DNA from: Bimastos eiseni
Taxonomy: Eukaryota > Annelida > Clitellata > Crassiclitellata > Lumbricidae
Assembly (NCBI GenBank): GCA_959347315.1
Contig: OY365810.1
Coordinates: 30,891,515 to 30,955,514 of the forward strand
Direction: 5' to 3'
DNA length: 64,000 bases
Both the position numbers and the translations under genes were made by a program. Positions within the stretch are counted from its first letter, which is position 1. The number at the start of each line of letters is the position of its first letter. Below the pieces are notes generated by a model, which ran no database searches, had not been told where the DNA came from, and was given only the letters and a program-made list of their open reading frames with translations. Positions 1 through 12,500 of the stretch are shown here, in pieces.

Positions 1-480
1 ATTATGATAGTAAAATGACTTTGTTTGTCTGTTATAATCATGTTAGTTACTGTTTAATGACATTCTGTCATAAGCTGATGATTCAATTCACTCTCCTCCT
101 ATATTGGGGTTTGGTAATAACACACACCGTAGTAGGGGTGGTTGCAGAAATCCATAGTCATGTGAGTATCTGATGCCTGTATATGCATGGAGCAATGGGA
201 TGCGTGTAGAGATGTTTAGGAGTCTGCTGATTTAATCTGAATTGGGGTGCTTCTGGTGTATGTCCAGAATTGTTTTTAATCATTTATTGATAATAAAAGA
301 TGCCCATTGACTTGGATAATAGAGCTGATAATTATTAACAGGGCTTTTCTTCAGCCTAATTAAAGTTATGTGGTTATAGTGTTTATGTTTTTGGCACCTA
401 TGTTATGACTCTTTAGTAATTGAAGCCTTTATAAACTAAGATGGAGCCACCATATTCAGGGAGTTAGTTAGTCTACAGGT

Positions 481-778
481 CAGTGACTTTCAGTTTAAAA
501 CTGTGGTGTGAGTACCACTAGTGGTACACCAGGTGTCACTGAATGGTACACGGAGATAAATTGCTTTATTTCTTTGATTAGCTCTGCTTCTATATATTAA
601 TTTTTGAATTTGTCTACCAGTGACTATAATACACTGCAAGAGATCTGACAATGTTCCTCCTAATTAAGTAAATAATTAATTGTAATGAGACTTTACACTT
701 GCCTGATTCTTTTTGATCTGGCCTTTGCTTGTGACACACCAATGGTGGTACAGTAAGAATAAAATTTGAGAACCATTG
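481..778. mobile_element. Degenerate hAT-like non-autonomous element
   Basis: The left end begins CAGTGACTTTCAG and goes on to GTACCACTAGTGGTACACC. The right end finishes AAATTTGAGAACCATTG, whose reverse complement starts CAATGGTTCTCAAATTT. Ends reading CAGTGGTTCTCAAA-like, with an internal GTGGTAC motif, are typical of old hAT (Charlie-type) elements. No clear 8-bp target duplication remains. Confidence 0.5.
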
Positions 779-3700
779 AGCTAGATTCAATTTTTACTGT
801 GCTCATTAATAGTCAAATGTGTCTGCATTGTGATGAGAACTATGATGTCCCAGACCATATACTTTTATAGTTTGTCCACGTCTGTGTTAGATGGATTGGG
901 TCTGAAGATAGGAACAAGCTGATAACTGTTGACCAACTGCAGTGGAACAGGGGTTTATGTTGGTTAGGTGAAAGTAGTTATGACTGATAAATATTGTAAA
1001 TGGTTTGGCCAACTACAGTCGAAGGGGGGGTTTATGTTAATAAGGTGAGAGTAGTCATGAATGATATTGTAAATGGTCAGTGGGTTTGATGGGCTTTTCT
1101 CTCATATCTGTTAAAGGACTCTCAACCAGTATTGGCTGTCCCCTTTGGCATGAACATGTGGCCTCAAGTGTATGTCCAATAGATCCACAGCTGAAGTGCA
1201 AATGCTTCATAATCTTCCATTCTGCTCCAAAGTCCGGTAATAGGCCATTGTTGTTACTAGGTCTGTACAGTGCTTCTTATATTGATTTTGGTTTGTTGTG
1301 TCCAATGTTCCTATTAACACAGTGTGTTTTTCCAGGACAGAGCTCTATATGACTGTTATTTTATCATTGTCCGTGGTTCTTTGGATTATTATTGGGGGCT
1401 GGTGGTGTTGATCTAAGAGTGTAAATGTGTCCTAAGAGAACATGGGGCAAAGTCATTCGTTCTATTGGCAAATGACAAAAATGATTCAGTACCTTTGATG
1501 GCTTTGAACATCTTTATCATATGCCTGCAGTATTCTATGCCTTACGATTATAAACTTCTGACTGTCTACAGTTGACACATGTCTCTGAAGAATATATGAG
1601 CTGGTTTTCCTTTTCAAGAATGATTATAGCTGCCTGGAAATGTGATGTGATGGGAGAACAAACCAGCCAGTAGTAGAACTGTTAAGTTTATCAACAATTT
1701 TGTTAAACTGAAAGTTTTACTCAGGTAAAAAAATGGTGTAATAAGACATTGGGTATTCAAGCAACTCTGCTGGACAAGGTCATTCAACAAAGACAGCATT
1801 CAAACTACATAGTATTAATATAACAATTCTATTCAATGACTAAAAATGTATACATAGAGTCGCCACCAACAGACAAGCATTACATAACCCCAATCTGTGA
1901 ACTGGGGGTGGTGGTAGTTGCAGGCTGTGTGATAACAAAGATCTTTGGCATCGCCCTCCTCCTTTATCCAGGCTTGGGATTGGCACTGCTGGAGTGCAAG
2001 CAGTTTAGGAGTTAATCTGTGAACTGGTGCAGCTTGGGCTCGTATTTAAGCAGTATGTAATGACACTTCAGGGTGCATGTTTATCCTGTGGCTGCTGTCT
2101 CTGTATTTGCAGTGGACTGATATGAGATGAATGTGCTTCAAAATGGACATGGTGTGCCAGCAATGGAGGTCTTGCGTATTTCATATTTACACCATAATAG
2201 TTTTGGAGTAGATTGCGAGATACATGGATAGTCACAGAAGGCCAAAAACGATAACACATTGAATGTTTCACTCCAGATTATGGATTCAGGGCCTTAGAGG
2301 GTCTCATAACATCATAAGTAACCAACAATTAGCATACAATCTCATAGGCAGTTCATGGATATCATTGTTTGTAGCATGTCTGCAATCCTGGTCTAGAAAC
2401 ATCTGGAAGAAATTGAATTGCAATAGAAATATAAATAGATTAAGTGGATTGGACAGTTAGCCTGGTAGGACCAGAGGGTAACCTGAGAACAACATGTGTG
2501 TGCAAATCATTAATAACTGCCATGATATAACCAACTGCAAACATACAAAATGCCAGAAGTTTTCCAGTTTCTTAGCTTTGTCTGCTGGGCAAATGACATG
2601 AGGCCAAACAGGGGGACATGTCCTCCTATTCCCTAACGTCTAGCAACCTGGCGGGCTTACTTACAGCTTTAGGGTCTGCTGATCTACAACTAGCTATTGG
2701 CTAATTTGTTTTGCACGAGACATTGCGCAGTGCTGCATATGTAATGTATAGTCTTTTCGTTAAGGCTCTGAAATTGATTTACCAGATGATCTTTGTTTAC
2801 GTTTTACATGCATAGTCTGCATCTCGTCAATGTCATGTGATGATGCTCAGTAAGATAACATTTGCATCCATACAAGACAACAATTCCTCTTTTATATGAC
2901 GGATCTCTTGTCGAAAGCCTTTGCTTGTCCAAATGTAATGAATTTAGTGTGATTGCGTAATTTTCTTGTGCCAACACTTTGCCTTTATTGGAGCTACTGG
3001 TTTTTGTCGTCTAGGCCACTTTCCTCCTTCCTCCTCCTCCTCCTCTCCACTGCATTGTCGCTTATCAGTGCACCGCCAACTGTATTCACCTGATATTGGT
3101 ATCTAATTGCAGTGATGTTGTTCGATATTACATGTTCTTGCCCTCACTGTATCCACACGGCTGTGCACTGCGCTTAGCAAATGCTTATCAACTGCAGCGA
3201 CGGCGATAGCGGCTGGTTAAGAACAGACGGGCGAATGAACTAACGGCTGTAGTTCGCTGGTAGTTGGCTATTTTTACTGGTGGCGGCAGTTTGTTACTGG
3301 TGGAGAGATGAGAAAGTGAGTAAGTGGGAAGAAGACAGATAGAAAAAGAGAAGCAGAGATGCATGGACGGACGGACGAACGGAGGCAGAACAAGAGACCT
3401 TGATGATGTACCTGTATACCAACAGAGCTTCGTTGATTGCTACACCAGCCTATCGTCCATGAAATCTGCTGGGAAATGCTCCTAATGGTAGCCATTGCCG
3501 TTGCTACTGCTGACACTACTCGGCTGTTTGTTCTTGGTAGTTATAGATTGCTGTGATTGTTGCATGACTTCATCCGGTTTAAACAAACTGTTCTAGGATC
3601 TGCTTCTGGATGCTATTAGGTCAGTTGGTTTGCCTGCTAATTATTTTAAACTGATCATAGTTATTGTGTCCATCGTTTTCGTCTCGCTCTGCTTCATGTC

Positions 3701-5704
3701 AGCTCATCTAGATTTCTGTAAGATCTGGCTGTTCAGACTCTGTTTAGACTCTTTCTTTCTGTTCCTGTTTGTGTTGCTCCTGTCTGTTTCCTGATTATGT
3801 CTTTGTCTTTGTGCAATTCAGTATGTATGCCTCTTCCTGTCTGGCTGCTCTGTCGGTCTGCTTATGTCTAATTCTCTGTTAATGTCTTCCTAAATGTATG
3901 CGTCTAGGTTTGTCTCTGTTTGTGTTGGCATTTCCGTCTTTGTGTAAATAAGATGTTGATGCTATTTACTCTGAGCAAGCCAACATTTGAACTGACTTTG
4001 GTATCTGTAATTCTGTATGATGTGGCTGGATGTTCTGTTTGGCTGCATGTCCACACACACTGCACGCACTTCTTTGGTGTGTGTGTGTGTTTAAACCTGC
4101 GAGTGTTTATATAGTCACACACCGGTTGCACTGATGCACAAGCAGCCTGTCATTGTTGAAGTGGAAACTCTGCAGTCCATGGGAGTTCTAAGAGTATACT
4201 CGGTCACCTGTGGGACTTCAATATGAGCCTCAAGCCTGGTATGGCTGAACTTGGCAGCCATGTCAAGAATTACATTATGGGAAGGAGTTGCAGAATGAAG
4301 CCATTAATGGAAAATTGGAAGGCGAAACTGAAGCCAAACGTGCTATGGGCCAAATTGCACATTTGCATGCAGTGCAATTGGGTCTCCTTTTTTGTGCTGC
4401 AAGGTATAGAGAGGGACATGGTAATGGGGAAAGTTGTAGAATCCACGGTAATTGTGTAGAAAATGGTGGTAATGCCTTGGGTAAGGTTGCAAAGCCTGCG
4501 GTGTTACTTTGGGAATGGAAATGCAAGAGCGATAATTACCGCGGTAAAGGTTATAGCTTTGTCCACTGTTGCGATGTGTTTTATTAAACCAGTCTGAACA
4601 CAATGTTGAGTGCTATAATAATATTGAAATCCTTGAATATTTGACATGTTTTCAACTTCAGTCAGGTATTTTGTATTAAGAAAATTTGAGATTTCAACAG
4701 AACTGTTTAATGCATACATAGCGTTTTTATTTTGTTGTCTTGCTTCTTTCGAATGGAAATGGGGGAAATGGGATGGGAATGAGATGGGAAATGGGGATAG
4801 GGACACACCAAATGGAGATGAGATGGGAACAGACTTGGTGGGATTGGGTGAGACGACGATTGATGACTGACTCACGGAAATTGGGTATTGATGGAGACAA
4901 ATTTTGTCCCCATGTCACACTCTACTGCAAAAATATAATCAACTATTCATCCTCAATTTTCTGAATTTGAACACAATAAATGTGACCTGGTTTGCTGTAC
5001 AGTTTTTTAAAATGTATTTACTCCACTGTATAATTAGTTCATGAATTTTTATTCAAAGCATTACATTATTCAAAGCATTACATTACATTACAAAGCATTG
5101 CAAACCATTACATGATCAAATCGTTGTAAAACAAGCATGGTCGAAGTCGTAAGGACGCTGTAGAGAAGTTTTAAAGTTTACTTATGTATTCTTGTATTGA
5201 TCTGTCCATCCTAAAGTGACCTGATTTACTTTGAGATTCATGATATCTTGAATCAACATTATTTTATGATTCATATCGTTTCAATCAATGTCAAATGGAT
5301 ACACTGCAGATATGTGAAGGGTTGAATGGACTTGATTTATGTAATGGCTTACTTGTAAAATTGTTTGTGAGCATAAGAAGATTGCATTCATGCTGTGAAA
5401 CTGAAAGCACAATTGAATCATGTATCACTGGCATAATAACAGATGCATGGGTTTGCCCCTTAGTTCTAGTCAGCAAGGATGTAATTTTAATAATGTAATA
5501 CAACAGAGATAATTTAAGATGTTGCATCCTTCTAAAAGGCAGAAGCGGTGAAAAGTCTGCCTTCTAGCCTTGCTGTGCTTACAAACAAATACGATTTCTA
5601 TAGTTCACGTTGTAAGGATATCAAATGCTTGACTTTGTGAACATTTTTCTTGATTTGAGTCCTTTTACCTCATTTACTGTATAATATTATATTGAACTTA
5701 AGTA

Positions 5705-5989
5705 TTTGTAGATCACCTCCAGTAGGATGAACCGTTCAGAAGCGCTGCCAGTGTGCAAAAAATAATTTAATATTTGATAGAATAATTATTTTCTATTATA
5801 AATTATTATATTGTTTTGATATTTTTACTAATCTAAAGTGATTAAACCAGAATTTGTCCATGAGTAATTGGATTCTATGCTAAAATAAAAATCTGTTCAA
5901 ATTTAAAATAATTATTTTTAACCTTGTGGCTGAACATGTCCTCCAACTAAAATATAAGTGGCCCTAAGTGGAAAAAGGTTGGGAACCAC
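5705..5989. mobile_element. Possible hAT-like element remnant
   Basis: The right edge reads AAAAAGGTTGGGAACCACTG, the standard terminal motif of hAT elements in reverse orientation. The interior is AT-rich. The left boundary is uncertain: CAGTGTGC near 5750 is a candidate, and no target duplication was found. Confidence 0.4.
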
Positions 5990-6094
5990 TGGTCAAGCAG
6001 TATTGAAGAGGAAAGTGATGGACATTAAGACAACCACTGAGTTCTAAGGGAATTGCAGTGGTCAATTCAAGAACATATATTTACCATTAGACTA

Positions 6095-6095
<1 letters not shown>

Positions 6096-6131
<36 letters not shown>
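6096..6131. repeat. (CA)n microsatellite
   Basis: About 18 uninterrupted CA units. Confidence 0.95.
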
Positions 6132-6132
<1 letters not shown>

Positions 6133-6357
6133 ATCAATATATGAATAATGATCCTTTATGTTTTGTCTGTCAGAGAAATACATTCTGCAACTTGTCACGC
6201 TTAGCCCTGCGAGTTACTGCACACTGGATTTATACTTACCCGTAAAACTGTCAAACTGTCACAGCTGATGCATTAAAAGTCCTATTAAGTTCAAATGCAG
6301 AAATTGTGATTAAAAACAGTATTTGTCACACACACACGCATATATAGACATATGTTA

Positions 6358-7335
6358 AGGGTGCCGCAAAAGTTCGTTCACCGTTTTAAAACTTAAATAT
6401 CTTGGTCAAAATGATTTAGATCTAAAAAATATTTTTTACGGCATATACATGACTCACAATTTGTATATCCCTAATAATTTTAAGTTGTTAGTTAAATGAT
6501 GTCACAGTGTACACAGAGGTGTGTGAGGTATATTTCTGGCTTCTGACTAGATATGACGTGACCATTATTCACATGGTCACGGTGCTCAATTGAGTAAAAG
6601 TGCTGTGGGTAAGTCTAATTATATATAGCTTTGTGATTAAGCACTAAGATTAGCTAGTGAGGGATAATCAGTATTACTCACAAACTGTAATAGATAGGAC
6701 ATAGTGTTGAGTGGATAGTTCTGGGCAGAGGCAGTGACGCATTGATTGATAGAAACACAGTGGACGACCTAAGATTCTGTCCAATGCAGCCAAGCGATTA
6801 GTGCGAAATACAAGAAGGGACAGGGTGAGATGCATTGAAAATCAACTCTCCAGACCTAGAGCTCCTATTGAGGACTTTATGGAGTATTTGGTCTCTGGTC
6901 TCTCAGCGTTTATAAAGACCTGAACCAAAGAAAGTTGACTTAATGAGCATGGAGATTGATAGAAGTTGGGACACTTCCGTTGCTGGTCCATTCTATATGG
7001 CATAGAGTTAGTGCTGTCATTAAGCGGAACGGAAATACTGTATGCTAATAGCCTACATCTGTAAGACCTAGATAGCAATGATATTGTGTTACGGTCTACT
7101 ACGCCAAAGATAATAGTGATACAGTTTTGATGAAAAGATTATGATGAACAAACTGGGAGTTTCTACGCAAAGCTGGTCCACTTCATTTTTTTTTAAATGA
7201 TGGCAACCATGGATTACCAAATTTGTACTAGTATCTTTCATTTGACTAGTGTGTGCACTGGCAAAACCCAACATTTTTAAAGCTATTAATGAGAAAACAC
7301 ATTTTAAAACGGTGAATGAATTTTTGTATCACCCT
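6358..7335 (+). mobile_element. Internally deleted Tc1/mariner-like DNA transposon
   Basis: Terminal inverted repeats of about 34 bp are visible. The left end (6358-6391) contains GTTCGTTCACCGTTTTAAAA; the right end (7302-7335), reverse-complemented, reads AGGGTGATACAAAAATTCAT and then CACCGTTTTAAAA. Inside, near 6745-6860, a plus-strand frame reads SGRPKILSNAAKRLVRNTRR. A GRP-R motif followed by a basic helix resembles the Tc1-type transposase DNA-binding region. The element is 978 bp, shorter than the roughly 1.3-1.6 kb of complete members, and the frame is interrupted by stops, so it is a dead copy. The assignment rests on the inverted repeats and this fragment. Confidence 0.7.
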
Positions 7336-8740
7336 ACATAAGCACTGTGAACTTTGGGACATGGTTTCTGATTGGTCAGAAGCACTTAACAATAAATACT
7401 AAAATTTGATTCAAAGTTTGGGTGAACATTAAGTCAAGAGCACTGATTGAAGGTGAAATTTATGTTACAAGGAAATGAGTATGGGTCTTGAATCCATCCA
7501 TCCATCCATCCATCTAGTAATGTACCTAACTTTACTTTAAATGAAGTTCACGATTTTTTGCTGTCTTTGTCAGCAGCCATATGGAGATTCATGATGCCAG
7601 TGGCCTCTGTATTGTATTGTATTGTATTTAAGGATGCATAAAGTGTCTATCTGTACAGGCTAATCTGAGTGTATCTGTCTAGTGCCTTGCATATCTGCCT
7701 TTAGGACCGTGAGCTAAGCAGGTTCTGAGTCAAAGTCTGAAGAACGTTTGTGATAATATACTAATATAGGACACATAGGGTTCTCATGAATACAAGAGGC
7801 AGGTAGGTTATCTGGGTCAATAGCACTCCAAACGAAATTGCTATGTCTGATAAGAATCAGAGGTTTTCACACATGTAGGAAAAGTTTCTGGTGTACTCCT
7901 CTAAGAAGTAAATGTTTGCAGGTTAAAGTCATGACAATTTTGATGCTTGTCTAAATTGTCTTAGGTCTAAATCTCTTGACACTTGTGTTTCACTCTATCA
8001 CCTGATGTTAGACCACCTGACAGGCTGAGCACTGCTCCCTAGTTGACTAGCAACCAAGCAAGCAATCCTTTAGACTGACAAACAGACAAACAGGGTGAGG
8101 CTAGAAGCCAGAATGTGAGGTTAGTGGAAGGTGGGGAGTGATTAAGAGTTGCATGAAGCGAGAAGCAAAGGAAGGAAACACAGAGACAGATTACAGAGGA
8201 AGAGTAATTCTATCTGCTGGCATATATTAGGATCAGGCCTGTTGGTTCTGTTTGTCAGCAGGGCAGTGTGTGTTTTAGGATGGCTGCTGCTCAGCCTGCT
8301 GGGGGGATGTGGCTCTATCTTCTCAGCAAGAGAAATGGTAGCCGTGAAAGCTTGGCGATAGGAGGGCGTTTCCAGCTAAGCAGACTGCTTGTCCAGCCAC
8401 TCCTCTGTGTGGCCGTTTGTTATAGAAACAGACTGCTGCTAGTTTCTCAGCCCATTCCTCTGTTTAGATTTGTTTTTTGTTTTATGATGACAGGCAGTTT
8501 ATAGTATGGATTGGTATGATAGCGTGTGGGAACTATGGTATCTGTGTTGTATGATATTCTGTGGCTCTCTGTGTTATATGCAGAACCCTAGTGAAAACAT
8601 CAGAGATTGCTTGCAGTTAATTTGTGTCCTCTGCTTGTATAATTTATTAGGGTGCTTCTAGTGTGATAAATGAATAAACTATTTTAGCTATCATTACACT
8701 TGGCTGTGTAGGCATACACACTTACGTATATATGTTATAT

Positions 8741-8850
8741 ACACAGGCATTTATTTTCCTCATTCATAGGCATACATGTATATAAATATATATATTTATG
8801 TATATATATATACACACATATATACATATTTATATATATGTGTGTGTGTG
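8741..8850. repeat. TA/CA-rich microsatellite tract
   Basis: Mixed TATA, ACACA and TGTG repeats with local palindromes. Confidence 0.8.
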
Positions 8851-9102
8851 ATAAGCTGTTCTGAATATTTGTCTGTGCAAGTCAATACATAAGCTGATTA
8901 AGTCCATAAAACCCATAGCAAGCCCCTAATTAGTTTCTGATTTATGTAGATTTTGAAAATAGGAGTCGCCTCAAGGTCTTGGGATGTGCCGAAAGCTTGA
9001 AGCACTGGTTCGTTTTATTGTTCATTAATTAAGGAGGCTTTCTTGACACCAAGCAGTTTTACACACTATGCCTGACTATGTTGTATTGCCTTCTGCTTGC
9101 AG

Positions 9103-9197
9103 GTTGTAGGTGATTTACTCTCGCTGCGGGCAAGATTGACAGCATCCAGCAACAGGACCCGCCTTACTGATTGCTGCTTTACCTAGTGAATAAAAGA
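9103..9197 (+). other. 5' untranslated part of calcium-sensor coding exon 1
   Basis: A 3' splice site (pyrimidine-rich TTCTGCTTGCAG) ends at 9102, so the first coding exon probably begins here with about 95 nt of leader. An in-frame ATG at 9171 would add nine residues, but these are not conserved in the family. Confidence 0.6.
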
Positions 9198-9575
9198 ATG
9201 GGGAAACAGAACAGCAAGCTCAAACCTGAGCAGCTGGAGGACCTGCGTAACAATACACAGTTCTCTGATGAGGAGATACAGGAGTGGTACAAGGGCTTCC
9301 TCAAGGACTGCCCCACTGGCCAACTGTCGGTCGAAGAGTTCAAAAAGATCTACGGCAACTTCTTCCCATACGGCGATGCATCGAAGTTTGCAGAGCACGT
9401 TTTTCGTACGTTCGACTCAAACGCAGACGGAGCGATAGACTTCCGAGAGTTCATCTGTGCGCTGAGCGTGACATCGCGTGGGAAGCTAGAACAGAAGCTC
9501 AAGTGGGCGTTTAACATGTACGATTTGGATGGCAACGGATACATATCGCGACAAGAAATGCTGGAAATAGTTACA
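9198..9575 (+). CDS. Nca: Calcium-sensor coding exon 1
   Basis: It encodes residues 1-126: the myristoylation motif and EF-hands 1-3. It ends in ...LEIVT at donor GTGAGT. Vertebrate homologues have Gln where Thr126 stands here. Confidence 0.95.
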
Positions 9576-12500
9576 GTGAGTGTCGACATGCAAATCTTGT
9601 GTAGTTTTATATCACTCTCACTCGTTTGTTACTTGCCACTGAGTGTAGGGCTGAATATGTGGACCTTGTGTTTGAGCTACAGAAGAAATGAGCAGCCTCA
9701 TGGGTGAGACTAGATATATGAATTTTTGAAGAAATCAATCTCATGGCATGCCCATTCCGCTGTGTTCATGCCACCCGTGCATGGACGAGGAAACCAAAAA
9801 GACTTGTTTTATATCTTGGTTTGCTAGAGGGCCCAGGGCACTGAAAGCTTGCATTGTCTTTCAATAGCGACCTATTTACATGAATCTGGAGTAAAAGTAG
9901 CCAACATTGTATTGCACTTTTAATGTGGATTAAGGTGCTTGACATTTTGGGCATTTCTGCTAGTAGGAGACTACCTGTTGGATCTTATGGCCAGTATAAT
10001 TTTCATGGTGGTGACGTAGCTTATCTGGTCTTATGTGCTTTGTTAGGTGTAAATTTGGGAGGGGTTTAGGTGTATGGTTACACTCCCACACGAAGAGCAG
10101 AAGACCGGCATGCACCCAGGATCGATTCCCACTACAACAAAGGTTGACTAAACCTTTCACTTGCTTGCACAGTGGCATTAGTAGAATGACGTCGCCTTGC
10201 ATGGCTGCCATGCAGTTAAATTCAACTCTTGTTATCATGCATTCATAGCATGACTTGTAATCATACTGTGTCGTGTAAGTTTGAACAATAAATCATGAAA
10301 ATCTATACTCTATTAATTGTGGGTTTATGCCATGGCCTTTGTTGTGGAATATGGAGGCATATGGTTAAGTGGAAATGAAATTTATGGTTTTTGGTCACAT
10401 ATTTTGCATTTTATGTGAGTTGCCTTTTTCAACACACCCACACACACACACATATATATATATATACATATATTGTGCATAGTGTATAAATGAAGACAGA
10501 GAACTTATGTGCAGGGCAACATCTGAGTATGTAATGAATACTAAAATATAAGGAAGTAATGTTTATTAGCATTCATTGGCAGTGAAAAAAGATCCAACAT
10601 TGCAAATGGCTTTAAGGCATAACTTAATATATACAGTTTTATCTATGGCTCTAAGTTAACAGAATAAAACTGTGCTTTGGCTTACTAATAGACTTGAAAC
10701 AGTTTAGATATCAGAGCAATCATTAAACTAGCTAGCATTGTGTAGTAGTGTCAGCATTTTATATATGCATAGTGCGCAAATGATGTTGAATTTTGTATGC
10801 AACAGTTTGTGAAAGTTAATTAATTCAAATGAATGCCTCTTTGACATAAGTTGTATTCATTGAAGTGCTTATTAGTAGGAGTGAACCGAAACTCAGAAGT
10901 AAACTTGGCTAAGTTGTAAATTTTGTAGTACTCCGTGTTACTCGGACTTTGAACAGACAATGGTTCGAGTTTTTAAAACGAACATCGGATTTTTTTATTT
11001 GCAAAGCGATAATCGCATAGTAAAAACTGAAAATTGCAAAACAAATTTATGCATGCATATTTTTTTAAGGTTTAATGTTTTCGTCCAAAATGGCTGTCAG
11101 TTTGTTTGACATGCCCGACCACTTCGTGCAGCATGTTTTGTAAATCGTCAATAGGTAACCAAAGTGGTTACTGTTGGTTACTGTTGGCAAACTGCCAAAA
11201 TATAAATCAAGAGAATGAGACTTTTTAAATGTTCTAAACTCGGTTCAAATCACTTGAAAAATTCAGTACTCTGCTGGAATATGACACTCGATGCTCTTAA
11301 AAAACTTCTGTTCAGTCTTCTTGCAAAGCATTGTGCCTTAAAACTCAAAAGCAACGACAGCAAATTAATTGAAAACTATTAATATTACCGGTATTTAAAT
11401 TGTAAAACTTGAAGCAGGTTTAATGTGTTGTGGGACTGGATTTTGTGTTCACATTGTCAAATGATTAGCTATGCAAGTAGACCAGTGACTTTCTCTTAAC
11501 TTCATTTTTGCTCAAATTGAAATTTAGTGAATGTTGGCAGGCCACTTAAAATCAGCAATGGGCCACATGTTGAGCAGCATGGCTTTAACCAATCAGAAGG
11601 TCGACGTGCATAATTATTCAATTCTTCTATTGACAGAATGGATTACCTTAGGCTTAAGTTTACTGAGAAACTGTGAGAGCATGGAAAATACTTGTTAGTT
11701 TGGTTGAAGGTAGTGTTTGATTTTTTTGGAAAATTTATGTGCCCCCATAGGTTCCACTTTCAAATGAGGTAACTGATAAAAGACAAATGGCGACAGAAGC
11801 TTCACATGATGTTTGAGAATTTCTTTAAGGGAAAACAGAACAAGTGCCTGCATGATTCCACAACTGTTTACAAGAGAATATTTAAAGAATTGCTATGAAA
11901 GAGAATTAGATTTCTGAACTTGGTTTTGGGCAGAGCATTAAGGTGAGATTACTGGTAAACGTAGATGGTTGTTAGGGTCCTGTGTATGTAGAGGCTCTTA
12001 AATTACAATGGAGGAAGGTAGATCATGCAGCTAAAGATTGCTGCAATAGCATATCATATGCACTTACTTTTATCTATGCATTCATTGGTAGTAAGATAGA
12101 TTGACTGTCTGCATCTTTTTTAATGAAATTTGACCATGTCTTGCATTATTTGTTTAACTTACTTCATTGGCAGCCTATTTCACAGGTCGAATTAAGCTTT
12201 TGATCTCCAGGGTTCTGATGATGCATGTTGGAGAATACAATGCCTGGTTACATGAGCTATGCTGCCTCATTACGGGTTTCACTAGCTGTAGAAATCTTTG
12301 TTCCAAAGTTCAAAGTGAATTTGCTGTTCTCTTTGCATGTGCTTTGACATTGCAAGGTCATTGCCTCTTTAGTAATTGGGCGATGTATCTGGAACAGCTT
12401 GCCTTTAGGTCTATGTATTGTATTACCAAGTACCCTACACCCTCTACAAGCACTGTTAAACAGTTCTCTTTTACCAGGGCTGGGCTAGGAGTGCTTCTGA

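Larger units (their letters stand above)
1..9102. other. Upstream intergenic/5' region of the calcium-sensor gene, no coding gene recognised
   Basis: No open frame here resembles a known protein. The stretch holds two hAT-like relics (481-778 and about 5705-5989), a mariner-like element (6358-7335), a (CA)n tract and a TA/CA-rich tract near 8741-8850. Around 3180-3480 the sequence is richer in G+C and CpG than its surroundings and could be a promoter or a non-coding first exon of the gene starting at 9198, but nothing decisive is visible. A 3' splice site just before 9103 suggests that the calcium-sensor transcript has at least one 5' non-coding exon somewhere in this stretch. Confidence 0.6.

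Noticed and set aside
9171..9197. Upstream in-frame ATG of the calcium sensor
   Set aside because: It would add MLLYLVNKR and bury the myristoylated MGKQNSK start conserved across the family.
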